A stretch of 28,596 nt of DNA from a virus. Below, in pieces: positions 14,513 to 22,471 of the stretch. The translations under genes and the position numbers were made by a program. The notes below the pieces were generated by a model, which saw only the letters and a list, made by a program, of their open reading frames with translations, was not told the origin of the DNA and ran no database searches. The number at the start of each line of letters is the position of its first letter. The first letter of the stretch is position 1. The stretch covers positions 1 to 28,596 of IMG/VR virus record IMGVR_UViG_3300047372_000454. One strand, given 5' to 3'.

Positions 14513-14754
14513 TTCTCAAGAACCATCTCAGTTCCAGCCGCTGAAGGAGTCACTCTGATTTTGTCGCCGTTGGAATAAGTCACAAGGAACTTTTCCGTTC
14601 CAGCAGTAACCGGGCTACCATCAACAGCTAACCATGCTCCCGCTGCTGTGTAGCGTTCAACCGTAAGGTCACCGCTTGCAGCAGAAATGTAGTGTGTCCT
14701 GCCGCGCTCAATCGGGTATTCGACCGGGGTGGTGTTTGCGAATGTAACAGTCAT
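14509..14754 (-). CDS. Small structural protein, 81 aa
   Basis: The protein is all-beta in appearance: YPIERGRTHYISA, LTVERYTAAGAWLAVD, EKFLVTYSNGDKIRVTP. It is polar and without charge clusters, typical of a small tail or decoration protein. It starts 20 bases after a TTTGAC motif and overlaps the fibre gene downstream as ATGA. No family is recognised. Confidence 0.6.
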   Translation of the reverse strand: MTVTFANTTPVEYPIERGRTHYISAASGDLTVERYTAAGAWLAVDGSPVTAGTEKFLVTYSNGDKIRVTPSAAGTEMVLEK

Positions 14755-14788
14755 AATTCTAAATTTCTTTTTGTGTCAAATTAAAGGT

Positions 14789-15142
14789 TTAGCCGATGCG
14801 CCAGTTGGTGCCGTCAGAGAAAACGGGTGTAAAATTACTACCGCCACCAACGACAACGTGGTTGTGGTGATTCCCAAGTCCATTGGTTGAATCACTTACA
14901 AATGCTCGCTTTCCTTGAGCGCTTGCAGCGGGAAGGTTTGCCACGGTGTAAACGGCTTGCTGGATGATTCCTGTGACGTTTAAAAGCCCGCTGACGTCGA
15001 GATTGAGCAAATCAATGTCGCCTGTCCCATCGCTCCCGGTCGCGCTTGTAATCTCATTGAGAGTGCCACCGCCACGGTTAATAATTACAGATGAAGCTGC
15101 ACCTGCCCGGGTCGTTGTGATTACTATGGTGGCAACGCTCAT
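14789..15142 (-). CDS. Tail tip/fibre protein with a common C-terminal segment
   Basis: The 117-residue protein has a glycine- and threonine-rich first half (DIDLLNLDVSGLLNVTGI), then VANLPAASAQGKRAFVSDST and ends TPVFSDGTNWRIG. The last 45 residues match a segment found at the ends of many phage fibre or tip proteins, where it is likely a folding or trimer cap. It shares the ATG/stop region with the upstream 109-residue gene. A short fibre or tip role is inferred. Confidence 0.65.
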   Translation of the reverse strand: MSVATIVITTTRAGAASSVIINRGGGTLNEITSATGSDGTGDIDLLNLDVSGLLNVTGIIQQAVYTVANLPAASAQGKRAFVSDSTNGLGNHHNHVVVGGGSNFTPVFSDGTNWRIG

Positions 15143-15471
15143 TAGGTGTTTGGGCTGTTACGGTTTGCGAGAATTAAGCGAACCGGGCTTGTCCAATAGT
15201 CATGCCCGTCAGCATCGGTCAACCTGATGTCGTAGTAGTAAGTGCCATAACAAAATTCTGCGTTGCCCGTGTCGATAGTTGTAGTGGCTACCCCGGCGGC
15301 AATTGTCATGGTTGGATTTAGAACAATATCCCCGCCAATGTGGTCTTCAGTGATTCGACACGCCGCGCTCCATGTATTATCTAGAGTGATGGGGTTGCCG
15401 CCTGTGTCTTGGGCAGAAACGCTGATGTCATAGGTTTCGCCCCAAACTATTTCGTCAGTTGTAATTGCCAT
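15142..15471 (-). CDS. Ig-like tail protein, 109 aa
   Basis: The sequence reads like one immunoglobulin-type or BppU-like beta sandwich: GETYDISVSAQDTGGNPI, then TMTIAAGVATTTIDT and YYYDIRLTDADGHDYW. Such domains occur in baseplate and fibre proteins that bind sugars or anchor fibres. It is the first gene after the tape measure, separated by 45 bases containing a TTTGAC motif. Canonical distal tail or Tal genes are not at this position, so it may be part of an unusual tip. Confidence 0.65.
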   Translation of the reverse strand: MAITTDEIVWGETYDISVSAQDTGGNPITLDNTWSAACRITEDHIGGDIVLNPTMTIAAGVATTTIDTGNAEFCYGTYYYDIRLTDADGHDYWTSPVRLILANRNSPNT

Positions 15472-15516
15472 AATAAGAGTGCTTGGTCGGCGTATTTAAG
15501 GTTTTGTCAAAAGTAA

Positions 15517-17343
15517 TTATTGTGAAACGGGTTGCTGACCAGTTGCAGTTTTTACTCCTTCAAGAAGCCCCACCATTTTTTGCTGCAAGTCCACTAGCTG
15601 CCGCTGCAAGTCGGTCTGTGTTTTTTGAAGGTTTAGCTCGCCAGCAACACCACCACCTCCGCCAATGGCTTGCATGGATGAAACAGCGGTAATTGAAGAA
15701 CGTGTCATTGCAGAGCTAAACCGGGATTCAGTTTCGCTTATATCACCTTCAAGATTAGCTTTTTTCTCTTCTTGTGATTTAGCTAAGTTAATCTCGTTAT
15801 CTTTTCTTTTTTTCTCTGCTACTTCAGCTTCTCTTTTTTTCATAACAATTTTTTCAGCACTTTTTGCATCTAAAATAAAACCTTCAGCGGCGGATGCTCT
15901 TTGTTCTTCTTGGATTTTTTTCCTAAGCTCTTCTTGTGCTAAAAGCTTTTTGTCCCCTGTGATTCTAGCATTTAGAATTTTTAAAGTGTGGGCATATTCA
16001 TCTCTAATTGACTTAATGATTCCTTTTCTTTTTTCGGCTTCTTTGTTTGCCTTTTCTTCATTTTGCTTCTGCCTTACTGCTGCTGCATCTTGCTCGGCTT
16101 GAAGCCTTGCTCTAAATGCTGCATTTTCTTTATCTAGTTTTGCGTTTCTTTTTACCGCTTGCTCGTTTACTTGCCCGCTAGGAGTATCTGAAGAAAAACC
16201 CATAGGGCCATCGGGAACAAAATTGGCAAATCCTTTTCCAATAAACTCCCCAACTTTAAAGCCAGCAAACCCAACAGCAGCAGCCGCTAAAACTTGCGGA
16301 AATCTAGCCATTAAACCCCCGGCTGCACCTTTTGCAGTTGCACCACCAGCAACAGCAGCACCGCCACCAGCACCAGCAGCAGCCCCAGCAGTGGCATTCT
16401 TTATTTTAGCGGCTGTGTTTGCTTCAACAGCAGCCGTTTCAGCACCCCAAAGGCTTATTGATTTAGTAAGCCCAGCAACCATGACAGCAAAAAATTTAGC
16501 TATCTGAATGCCTTTTACGGCTGCTGCAACAGCAAGCACTTTTGGAGCCAAATCGATGACTGCTCTGGCAACTTCCGCAACTTTTCTAGATACTTCCTCA
16601 AAGTCAATGCCTTGAATTTTTTCAGTGATTTGGTCAATCAAGGGCATGAACTCAATTGCAAGAGTCAACGCTATTGCATCAAATGCAGTTCCAAGGTTTC
16701 CAAAACGGTCAGAAAGTGTGTCTAATTTTTGGGCGTTATCGGTCAGCAACTTAGGTAGATTCCCAAGTTCTTTTTCCGCTTGTTGAAATGCAGTTTGGTC
16801 TTCAAAAAGTGTTATAAGTGCTGTGCCAGACCTTCCAAATATATCCATTGCTGCCGCTGTTCTGTCTGCTGTTGAGCCTACAGAACGAAATGCGACAGAG
16901 ATTTGCTTTAAGGCATCAACTGGGTCTAAAGCTCTAAGCTCAGACATTGAAAGCCCAAGCATTTCAAACGCTTGAACGGTTGATTTTTGCTCTGAATTTA
17001 AACCAGAAAACGAATCTTGCATTTTACGCAAAATATCATCCATCTGAGCGGCTGCGATGCCGTTGTTTTTCAATGCTCTTTCTAAAACAACCAAACCTTC
17101 CCCTGATGCTCCAGTTTTGGCCATTTGGTCAGAAAGCTTGCCACCCGCATCAATCATTTCTTTCATCCTAGCAGGGACGCTTCTGGCGGCACTTATAAGG
17201 CCGTCAAACATTCTTTGCCCGATTCTTTCTTGAAAACCTTTGGCAATTGTAGACGCAATTTTTTTGGTTTTATTTTGGAAAGAAGCAAGTTCTTTCTGGG
17301 CTTTACTACTATCAGCCCCAATTGTTACGTTTACACCAGCCAT
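15517..17343 (-). CDS. Tail tape measure protein
   Basis: The 608-residue protein sets tail length and fills the tail tube. Residues about 1-150 show the TMP N-terminal style (IGADSSKAQKELASFQNKTKKI, GASGEGLVVLERALKNNGI). A hydrophobic Ala/Gly-rich region (about 271-375) follows and may cross membranes during DNA entry. A long charged coiled coil (about 395-545) is rich in Lys, Glu and Ala. At roughly 0.15 nm per residue the tail would be near 90 nm, an estimate. It lies directly after the G/GT frameshift genes, the lambda order. No SD precedes the ATG; a TTTGAC motif is 18 bases upstream. Confidence 0.88.
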   Translation of the reverse strand: MAGVNVTIGADSSKAQKELASFQNKTKKIASTIAKGFQERIGQRMFDGLISAARSVPARMKEMIDAGGKLSDQMAKTGASGEGLVVLERALKNNGIAAAQMDDILRKMQDSFSGLNSEQKSTVQAFEMLGLSMSELRALDPVDALKQISVAFRSVGSTADRTAAAMDIFGRSGTALITLFEDQTAFQQAEKELGNLPKLLTDNAQKLDTLSDRFGNLGTAFDAIALTLAIEFMPLIDQITEKIQGIDFEEVSRKVAEVARAVIDLAPKVLAVAAAVKGIQIAKFFAVMVAGLTKSISLWGAETAAVEANTAAKIKNATAGAAAGAGGGAAVAGGATAKGAAGGLMARFPQVLAAAAVGFAGFKVGEFIGKGFANFVPDGPMGFSSDTPSGQVNEQAVKRNAKLDKENAAFRARLQAEQDAAAVRQKQNEEKANKEAEKRKGIIKSIRDEYAHTLKILNARITGDKKLLAQEELRKKIQEEQRASAAEGFILDAKSAEKIVMKKREAEVAEKKRKDNEINLAKSQEEKKANLEGDISETESRFSSAMTRSSITAVSSMQAIGGGGGVAGELNLQKTQTDLQRQLVDLQQKMVGLLEGVKTATGQQPVSQ

Positions 17344-17362
17344 GATTATAATTTGTTAAAAG

Positions 17363-17991
17363 TCAAACTTGCTTTTCTAATCTTGCAATTTCACGTTCAA
17401 GCTCCCAATCAGAAGGGCCGCCATTTTTAGGAATCATTCCACTAGCCCAGCCAGAGCAAGCAGAAAGGGCAAAAGCTTGTGACATGGGAAGCTCATGTAT
17501 TACATACTCAGGCTTCCATTTATATTCTCGGCAAATGCCGGAAACACTACTTAAAAACCAACCGAACGGGTTTTTTTTTGAGCTTTAACACCTTCCGGAG
17601 CATCCATTGGAACAATGGTTTTCATTGAGCCAAAGTAGTGAGCAATTAAAATAGCTGACGATTGCTCGACTTCATCCATAGGAATTGCATCTAAAAATTC
17701 ATAAAGAGAGTCCTCTAGTCTGTCTTCTCTTATGAGCTGGGTAAGCTCTTTTGATGTTCTAGTGAAAGCAAAAAGAGCAACAGCAATGTCATAAGGTTTC
17801 CAGTCATCAATTTGCCCAGTTGCAAGTGGGTGATTAATGTTTGAGAGAAACAAGCCGTGACCAAATGTGATGTCTACTAAAGGGACACCGCCAACAGTTT
17901 TTCCTTTTGGAATAAAAGCTTCAAGAATCTCACTCGGAGTTTTTCCCTCCGTGTTTTTAATTGCTTGCTGTAGCTGCTCAAGGCTCGCCAT
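17363..17991 (-). CDS. GT-type tail assembly chaperone made by -1 frameshift
   Basis: Reading the G-type gene and then slipping back one base at the A9 run (17579-17571) gives an uninterrupted 209-residue protein. It has 140 residues in frame 0 and then 69 in the -1 frame, beginning NPFGWFLSSVSG and ending REIARLEKQV with a stop at 17363. The slip site reads A-AAA-AAA in the phase needed for simultaneous slippage. Lambda G/GT and many siphoviruses make a long T-tailed form in this way, and the T part recruits the tape measure. The extension fills the gap before the tape measure and has no start codon of its own that fits, which supports the model. Confidence 0.8.
17551..17991 (-). CDS. G-type tail assembly chaperone (unshifted product)
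   Basis: The 146-residue protein binds the tape measure during tail assembly but is not part of the virion in the lambda model. It begins MASLEQLQQAIKNTEGKTPSE, is helical and mildly acidic, and ends in QKKTRSVGF just after the slippery A run. It follows the tube protein with a TAATG overlap. Most ribosomes should stop at 17551; the minority shift gives the long form at 17363. Confidence 0.8.
   Translation of the reverse strand: MASLEQLQQAIKNTEGKTPSEILEAFIPKGKTVGGVPLVDITFGHGLFLSNINHPLATGQIDDWKPYDIAVALFAFTRTSKELTQLIREDRLEDSLYEFLDAIPMDEVEQSSAILIAHYFGSMKTIVPMDAPEGVKAQKKTRSVGF
17571..17580 (-). other. Slippery site, nine A residues
   Basis: On the minus strand C is followed by nine A (17579-17571) and then CCC. 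In frame 0 the codons are CAA AAA AAA ACC, so the heptamer A AAA AAA allows both tRNAs to re-pair after a -1 slip. The stop in frame 0 follows 6 codons after the slip. A stimulatory stem is not obvious to me downstream. Confidence 0.8.
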
Positions 17992-18374
17992 TAGGTGAAG
18001 CTTGGGTAATGTGTAACCGTAAAGCTTACGGTTGCTGTGTTTGTGCCAGCGTGAGTGATGCTCGCTGATTCAACAAAAGCTTCCCCAGCAGTAAAATCAA
18101 CACCGTCAATTGCAGATGCAAATGTGACCGCAGTCCCTTTTGATGGGAGGGTTGGAGATGATGCGGTTACTAAACTTGAAAAAGAAACAGTATTTTTTTC
18201 GCCGTGGTCAACTCTGGCAACCATGTCACCATCTTCATCAGCTATCTCAGCTACGTTGCCGTCAGTTGAAATTTCAAAGTCTTGAACAATTCCATCAACC
18301 AGTGAGTCGGCCACTGTCTTTCCTGCTGCGGGGATTCCCCAAGATACGGTTGCGCCGTTAATTGTAACTGCCAT
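17991..18374 (-). CDS. Major tail tube protein
   Basis: The 127-residue protein is all-beta (VTINGATVSWG, NTVSFSSLVTAS, TNTATVSFTVTHY). It has an acidic middle (EIADEDGDMVARVDHGEK), in keeping with small tube proteins that stack as hexamers. Its place directly before the G/GT chaperones and tape measure is the standard siphovirus order. A TTTGAC motif lies 14 bases upstream of the ATG and no SD is seen. Identity rests mainly on order and fold-like sequence. Confidence 0.7.
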   Translation of the reverse strand: MAVTINGATVSWGIPAAGKTVADSLVDGIVQDFEISTDGNVAEIADEDGDMVARVDHGEKNTVSFSSLVTASSPTLPSKGTAVTFASAIDGVDFTAGEAFVESASITHAGTNTATVSFTVTHYPSFT

Positions 18375-18395
18375 GATAATTTTCTGTTGTCAAAA

Positions 18396-18800
18396 TTAAG
18401 ATGGGCCAGCAATAAGCCTGTAAGTTTGAAAGTGCGTCCACTTGGTTTCTTCCCGTCCTGCTTCGATAAGTTGCGGATGCCACACTGATGCTTGAAAATT
18501 CCCAGAATTTAAATAAGCAGTTACATCTTCGTAATCTGCAAGCTCATCAAACAGTTCAGCGGCGTCAGTTTCAGCCGTTTCAATTGTGACGTCATCAGCA
18601 TCATGAAACACGGCGACAATCACGTTAAAATCCCAAACATAAGCTTGATTTGCTCCCATGTCCTCAGCGGAGCTAATGCGAACGACAGCACAAGGTGGCG
18701 TTAAGTCTCCGTCATCTTCTTCCGTTAAGATTGTGATGTTTCCATCATACTGGGTTTGCAAATAGCTTTGCAGCCTTCTAATTATGTCTGTTCTAATCAT
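18396..18800 (-). CDS. Tail terminator-like protein
   Basis: The 134-residue protein starts MIRTDIIRRLQSYLQTQY, followed by alternating strands and acidic loops (VWDFNVIVAVFHDADDVTIE, ELFDELADYE), then HFQTYRLIAG. Size, order (between the gp10-like gene and tube protein) and the helix-then-sheet layout fit tail terminators such as lambda gpU, which cap the tube at the end of assembly. It starts by ATGA overlap with the preceding gene. Confidence 0.6.
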   Translation of the reverse strand: MIRTDIIRRLQSYLQTQYDGNITILTEEDDGDLTPPCAVVRISSAEDMGANQAYVWDFNVIVAVFHDADDVTIETAETDAAELFDELADYEDVTAYLNSGNFQASVWHPQLIEAGREETKWTHFQTYRLIAGPS

Positions 18801-19576
18801 TTTCTGCGCATTTTGCGGTTTGTTTTTTCAGCGTTCTTCTTCATTGCAACCCCTATCAATGCTCTTAGGTTGCGCTCTGAACGATAAATTGACTGATTGA
18901 TTCTAGCGGCTGCATCTTTAGGATAATAGTTTACCTTGTTTGCAATTGTTATAGCCAAGCCGCGCTTGCTTTTTCTGAAAATAGCATACCCCGGTTTTGG
19001 TGTGTGTCTGGTTATCCATTTAGGGGTTGCTGCTTTAGCAAGTTTTAAATCTCTTGCAGCATTAAGCCAGCCAGCGTTCAGCAAACCAATCTTTGCAAAT
19101 TGCCTTTTCTTAAATTCATTTTTAATTTGGGTTCTGGTCAAAGCCATATTTGCAGAAGCTCTTCCTGCATTTACCCTTCCTCGCTTATTTCTTGATTGTT
19201 TGTGAATTCTTTCAAGCTCTGCAATTGAGCCAGCAAACTGCTTTACTTGTCGCAACCCCAATGCGGTTTTAAATTCTTTGCCGCCTGCAATTTGCCCTTT
19301 TAGCTTGCTTTCTTCAACAGCGGAAGTGGGGAACAACTTCGCAACGTCCGAAGTAATTACTTTTTTTGCATTTTGAAATGCTGCGTTTGAGATGTAGCCT
19401 TTTTTGTTTAAAAAGTCATTTCCTTGTCTTTTACCCGGGGGCGTGACTGCAATCAAGTTGCCAAGAATGACCTTTGTCTGGTCTTTAATTATATCGTTCA
19501 AATCTTTAAAATTCTCAGCGGCAAGCTCTGCCATGAGATAATTCATTTTGCTTGTGTCTACTTTAGCGGTGAACAT
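18797..19576 (-). CDS. HK97 gp10-like minor tail / head-tail protein
   Basis: The 259-residue protein is very basic, especially in the second half (KKRQFAKIGLLNAGWL, RKSKRGLAITIANKVNYY). The N-terminus has VDTSKMNYLMAELAAEN and VTPPGKRQGND, where the TPPG followed by basic residues is typical for gp10/gpZ-type head-tail joining proteins. It lies before the tail terminator, as expected. It is longer than usual (about 130-200 residues), owing to a lysine/arginine-rich insert in the middle. Confidence 0.6.
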   Translation of the reverse strand: MFTAKVDTSKMNYLMAELAAENFKDLNDIIKDQTKVILGNLIAVTPPGKRQGNDFLNKKGYISNAAFQNAKKVITSDVAKLFPTSAVEESKLKGQIAGGKEFKTALGLRQVKQFAGSIAELERIHKQSRNKRGRVNAGRASANMALTRTQIKNEFKKRQFAKIGLLNAGWLNAARDLKLAKAATPKWITRHTPKPGYAIFRKSKRGLAITIANKVNYYPKDAAARINQSIYRSERNLRALIGVAMKKNAEKTNRKMRRK

Positions 19577-19597
19577 ATTAAAAGTTTTTTGCTAAAG

Positions 19598-20725
19598 TTA
19601 TCCGTCGTAAGGAATCCATTCGGGTGCTACTGTAGAACCACCAGCGTGAGCCAAAATAAAATATTCTCCATTTGAATTTGTTCCTGATGGCTTGGCTAAA
19701 GTCACCCAAGTTGAGCCGGTATGGTAAAGAATATCACCAGAGCTTCCAGACGGAGTACACCCTGCCGTAATAGTTTGCTCTCCTACTGATGTAATAAGCC
19801 CATCTCTCCAATCAAGCAATGTTGTATCATCACCATCACAATCCATCCATAGAATGGTCCCGTCTACATTGTTTCCCCTAACTGTAATAGTTCCAGCATT
19901 GTCATCATTAACTTTAATCTGAGAAGGGCTTGTTTTTTCAGCAATAGCGGAAAACTTAATTGCGTCATTTTGGTCATCATCTTCGGTATTAACAAAATCA
20001 ACAATTACCTTTCCATAATTCACGTTAGAAGGCTCGTGTTGCTTTAATGTTCTAAAATCATATCTATCAGCGGCCCCATCCCAATCTTTATGAATGTATC
20101 TTTCCCCGCCAACATTGCGAAATGTTGGAAGTCTTGTGTGTTCAATATCGCTTTGCTGGTAAACAATTATCTTAGGAGAGCCATTATCAATTGTAAGCTT
20201 AAATAGCTTTACCTTATAGCTTCCATATGCTCCAGCACTGACACCTGACGGCGGTTGGTGATGTGTGCTGTTTGGAACGGAAGACGCAACAGTAATTGTT
20301 GGGGTCGTATTTACAAAACCTTCGTTGGTTGTCCCAAATTCAACGTAAGCAAATTGGTCATGCTCAAGAGATATTTCATTTCTTGGCCGGGTTGACATTG
20401 CTGCCCCGCCTAAATTTACTTCGTGAAAACTTACAGCATCAACACTTGAGTCATATCTTGTTTTCCGCTCAATTACCCAGCCTTCTTGAATTTGAACAGC
20501 ATAGGTGTTGCTTGAATTTTTCCGCAAACTTAAAACAGAAAATGGTGGAGCTTGTGACTGCTTTATATCTCTTGGCTGTTTAGCCGAGATAATGCTGCCG
20601 CTGCTTGTGCTGTTTTCAATCTTAATGCCTTTTCCAGCGTTAAGCTGACTGCCTTTTAGATATTCACCAAGCTGCTTCCACTTGTAATCTGTTGGCCCAC
20701 CTTGAAAAATTTGGTATAAGTCCAT
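19598..20725 (-). CDS. Structural protein, 375 aa (fibre or tip-like)
   Basis: I chose the ATG at 20725, which overlaps the upstream stop as TAATG; the frame is open further upstream. The protein is strand-rich and polar (SVLSLRKNSSNTYAVQIQEGWVIER, HDQFAYVEFGTT, VKLFKLTIDNGSPKIIVYQQ). It closes with SGDILYHTGSTWVTLAKPSG and PEWIPYDG. The end resembles the terminal segments of phage fibre or tip proteins. Its position before the tail terminator is unusual for a fibre. It may be a component of the neck or the tip; no family is recognised. Confidence 0.55.
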   Translation of the reverse strand: MDLYQIFQGGPTDYKWKQLGEYLKGSQLNAGKGIKIENSTSSGSIISAKQPRDIKQSQAPPFSVLSLRKNSSNTYAVQIQEGWVIERKTRYDSSVDAVSFHEVNLGGAAMSTRPRNEISLEHDQFAYVEFGTTNEGFVNTTPTITVASSVPNSTHHQPPSGVSAGAYGSYKVKLFKLTIDNGSPKIIVYQQSDIEHTRLPTFRNVGGERYIHKDWDGAADRYDFRTLKQHEPSNVNYGKVIVDFVNTEDDDQNDAIKFSAIAEKTSPSQIKVNDDNAGTITVRGNNVDGTILWMDCDGDDTTLLDWRDGLITSVGEQTITAGCTPSGSSGDILYHTGSTWVTLAKPSGTNSNGEYFILAHAGGSTVAPEWIPYDG

Positions 20726-21447
20726 TACGAATAAATATCGGTATCCCAGCCATTTCGTCCAGAAAGTTTCCAAGTGCTGGTGACTTGGTATATATGGCCC
20801 CTACGAACATATGTTTCCCCCCATGCTAACCAATTACGGCCTGATAAAGTTGGCGGTGAGCCTGCTGGTGTTTCAATTGTCCCAACGTCACGAATGCCTG
20901 TAGGTCTACTTGTTTGAAATTTTGTTTCACGCCATTCACACCCGGGAGCTAAATACGATTCAATGCCTGCTTTTTCGTTGGCTGTTCCTTTAAAAGCAAA
21001 CTCTTTCCAAATAGCATTGCTTTTTCCCGATTCAAATCCGGTGTCCGGGTCAACAAAGACTGAACCGTTTTGCGGAGAAGATGGAGTCCCTGCAAACGTG
21101 GCAAAGTCTGGGTGCGTTTGAATTGGTTCCTGACTAAGGGAAGTTGTCAGCTCATAGGTTTCGTCTGGTAAACTAATTAAAAACCCTTCAAAAACATAGT
21201 TGACAGTCCACCAGCCCGGCTTTCCGCGCTGCCCAGTTCTGCGAGTCAGTGACATATTTGGATAAGCAGAACTACTTGAAGGAGGTCTTGCGGGATAAGT
21301 AGCACCCTCAAGAAGCATTTGTGATGGAAAACTGGCGTTTGGTATTTCAACCGTCATTTCAATAGAATCAACTCCAAATCGGTCAGTTTCAAACCGTTCA
21401 GAAATCTGAGTTACGACCGAAGTTGCACCGTTTGTAGAGGAAGGCAT
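20725..21447 (-). CDS. Structural protein of unknown family, 240 aa
   Basis: The ATG at 21447 gives 240 residues; a TTG at 21468 would add 7 more. The protein is strand-rich with many Gly, Ser and Trp (MTVEIPNASFPSQMLLEG, GKPGWWTVNYVFEGFLI, GRNWLAWGETYVRRGHIYQV). It is coupled to the 375-residue gene by TAATG and is the first gene downstream of the reversed island, so its transcript must come from readthrough or a local promoter. Baseplate, tip or neck function is guessed only from context. Confidence 0.55.
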   Translation of the reverse strand: MPSSTNGATSVVTQISERFETDRFGVDSIEMTVEIPNASFPSQMLLEGATYPARPPSSSSAYPNMSLTRRTGQRGKPGWWTVNYVFEGFLISLPDETYELTTSLSQEPIQTHPDFATFAGTPSSPQNGSVFVDPDTGFESGKSNAIWKEFAFKGTANEKAGIESYLAPGCEWRETKFQTSRPTGIRDVGTIETPAGSPPTLSGRNWLAWGETYVRRGHIYQVTSTWKLSGRNGWDTDIYS

Positions 21448-21452
21448 TAAAA

Positions 21453-21484
21453 TTTGCCAAGCTGTCAATTTTTGTGTAATTTTG
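21453..21484 (+). promoter_or_regulatory. Bacteroidota-type promoter for the reversed gene pair
   Basis: TTTG (21453-21456) and TAATTTTG (21477-21484) are separated by 20 bases, an exact fit to the published Bacteroides -33 TTTG / -7 TAnnTTTG consensus. The ATG at 21489 comes 4 bases after the -7 element, so the transcript would start at or very near the start codon (leaderless or nearly so). An alternative reading is TTGCCA-N17-TAATTT for sigma-70. This is one of the few places where a gene needs its own promoter. Confidence 0.55.
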
Positions 21485-21488
21485 TTTC

Positions 21489-21860
21489 ATGCAACAATTT
21501 TATTGGGAAAACGGCGAGCGAGTCCCGGCATACGACCCACGAGAAGAAGAGACGGTGACTAACTCAATTGAGTCGCCCGTGCTTGTAATGATGAGACGCC
21601 TGCTTGGGTTTTTAAAAGCATCGCCACACCCTGATTTGACGATTGATTGCCTTTGCTTAATATCTGGACTTTGTTATGAAGGAAAGAGCATGGCGGAGAT
21701 TGCCCGAGAGCATAAGGTGAGCAGAGCAACCGTTTCCCGGCGCTGTGTTGACTTGTGTGAAGCTTTTGGGATTGAGCCGACTAGAGCCATGCGAAGCCGC
21801 AAAGGGCGTGAGAACTGCCGCAACGCACGATTTAAGAACGTAGAAAATACAATCAAATGA
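21489..21860 (+). CDS. Helix-turn-helix protein of the reversed island
   Basis: The 123-residue protein has a clear helix-turn-helix near residues 65-95 (SMAEIAREHKVSRATVSRRCVDLCEAFGI), in the style of sigma-factor region 4 or resolvase C-terminal domains. The N-terminal 40 residues are acidic and polar. A DNA-binding regulator, repressor or small-terminase-like role is possible. It is on the opposite strand from all head and tail genes around it, with its own promoter, and is coupled by ATGA to the second gene of the island. Confidence 0.65.
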   Translation: MQQFYWENGERVPAYDPREEETVTNSIESPVLVMMRRLLGFLKASPHPDLTIDCLCLISGLCYEGKSMAEIAREHKVSRATVSRRCVDLCEAFGIEPTRAMRSRKGRENCRNARFKNVENTIK

Positions 21861-22471
21861 AAACTGAATTAACACAAAACGGGCCGGGTGAAGTCGGCAT
21901 GACATTTCAAGCTGAATTACCTTTTGAAGAGTGGCGGGAAATCGGGCAACGATTTGGAGAAGCCACGAAGCGGTTTAGTTGGGCATTGGGTGACTGGCTT
22001 GTCTATGGCGGCACCAACTTCAAAAAACGCATTTCATCAGAGATGTTTGAAGAAGCCGAGAAAACTACTGGAGTCGATAGGGCATCATTGTTGGCCTTGG
22101 CTACTGTCTGCCGAAGAATTCCAATGGACAAGCGAATTGCTCACCTTAGTTTTGAACATCACCAAGCAGTTGCATCAATTGCTAATGAAGAGTCACGTTT
22201 TGGCTGGCTTCAATTCCTTGCTGGAAAAGAATCACAGCCGTCAAAGAAGATTCTAAAGCTTTCAATTTCTTGCTCACCTAAAGAGCCAAGGTTAATAACA
22301 AAAGAAGAGTATGAAGGTCGAAAACGCAAGTTTGGCTCTGATAATTACATTGTCCACCTTACCCGGTTGCTTTCCGTATTAAGAAAGACACTACCAGCAA
22401 TGGACGAAGATGAACGTGCAGCACTACGGGCTGACACAAAGGATTTGAAGCGATTGCTTGAGCTACTTTAA
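21857..22471 (+). CDS. Conserved phage/plasmid DNA-binding-type protein, 204 aa
   Basis: Residues about 20-120 match a domain I know from phage and mobile-element proteins of unclear role. The pattern runs LPFEEWREIGQRFGEA, WALGDWLVYGG, a TTGVDRASLLALATVCRRIP helix-turn-helix-like segment, and LSFEHHQAVASIANEE. It resembles ParB/DUF3102-like DNA-binding modules. The C-terminal 70 residues are charged and helical (SVLRKTLPAMDEDERAALRAD). It overlaps the preceding gene as ATGA and its stop codon overlaps the stop of the minus-strand gene at 22468. A regulator or partition/exclusion factor is possible. Confidence 0.6.
   Translation: MKTELTQNGPGEVGMTFQAELPFEEWREIGQRFGEATKRFSWALGDWLVYGGTNFKKRISSEMFEEAEKTTGVDRASLLALATVCRRIPMDKRIAHLSFEHHQAVASIANEESRFGWLQFLAGKESQPSKKILKLSISCSPKEPRLITKEEYEGRKRKFGSDNYIVHLTRLLSVLRKTLPAMDEDERAALRADTKDLKRLLELL

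Noticed and set aside
16320-16400. GCA/CCA-rich plus-strand run near 16350, with a long plus-strand frame
   Set aside because: It is the complement of the Ala/Gly-rich region of the tape measure protein. The plus-strand frames there have no start signals and lie wholly within the gene.
21444-21470. TTGACA on the minus strand upstream of the gene at 21447 as a sigma-70 promoter
   Set aside because: The sequence is an exact -35 hexamer, but no -10-like hexamer lies 16-18 bases downstream. It fits the ATTGAC/TTTGAC series seen before other late genes.
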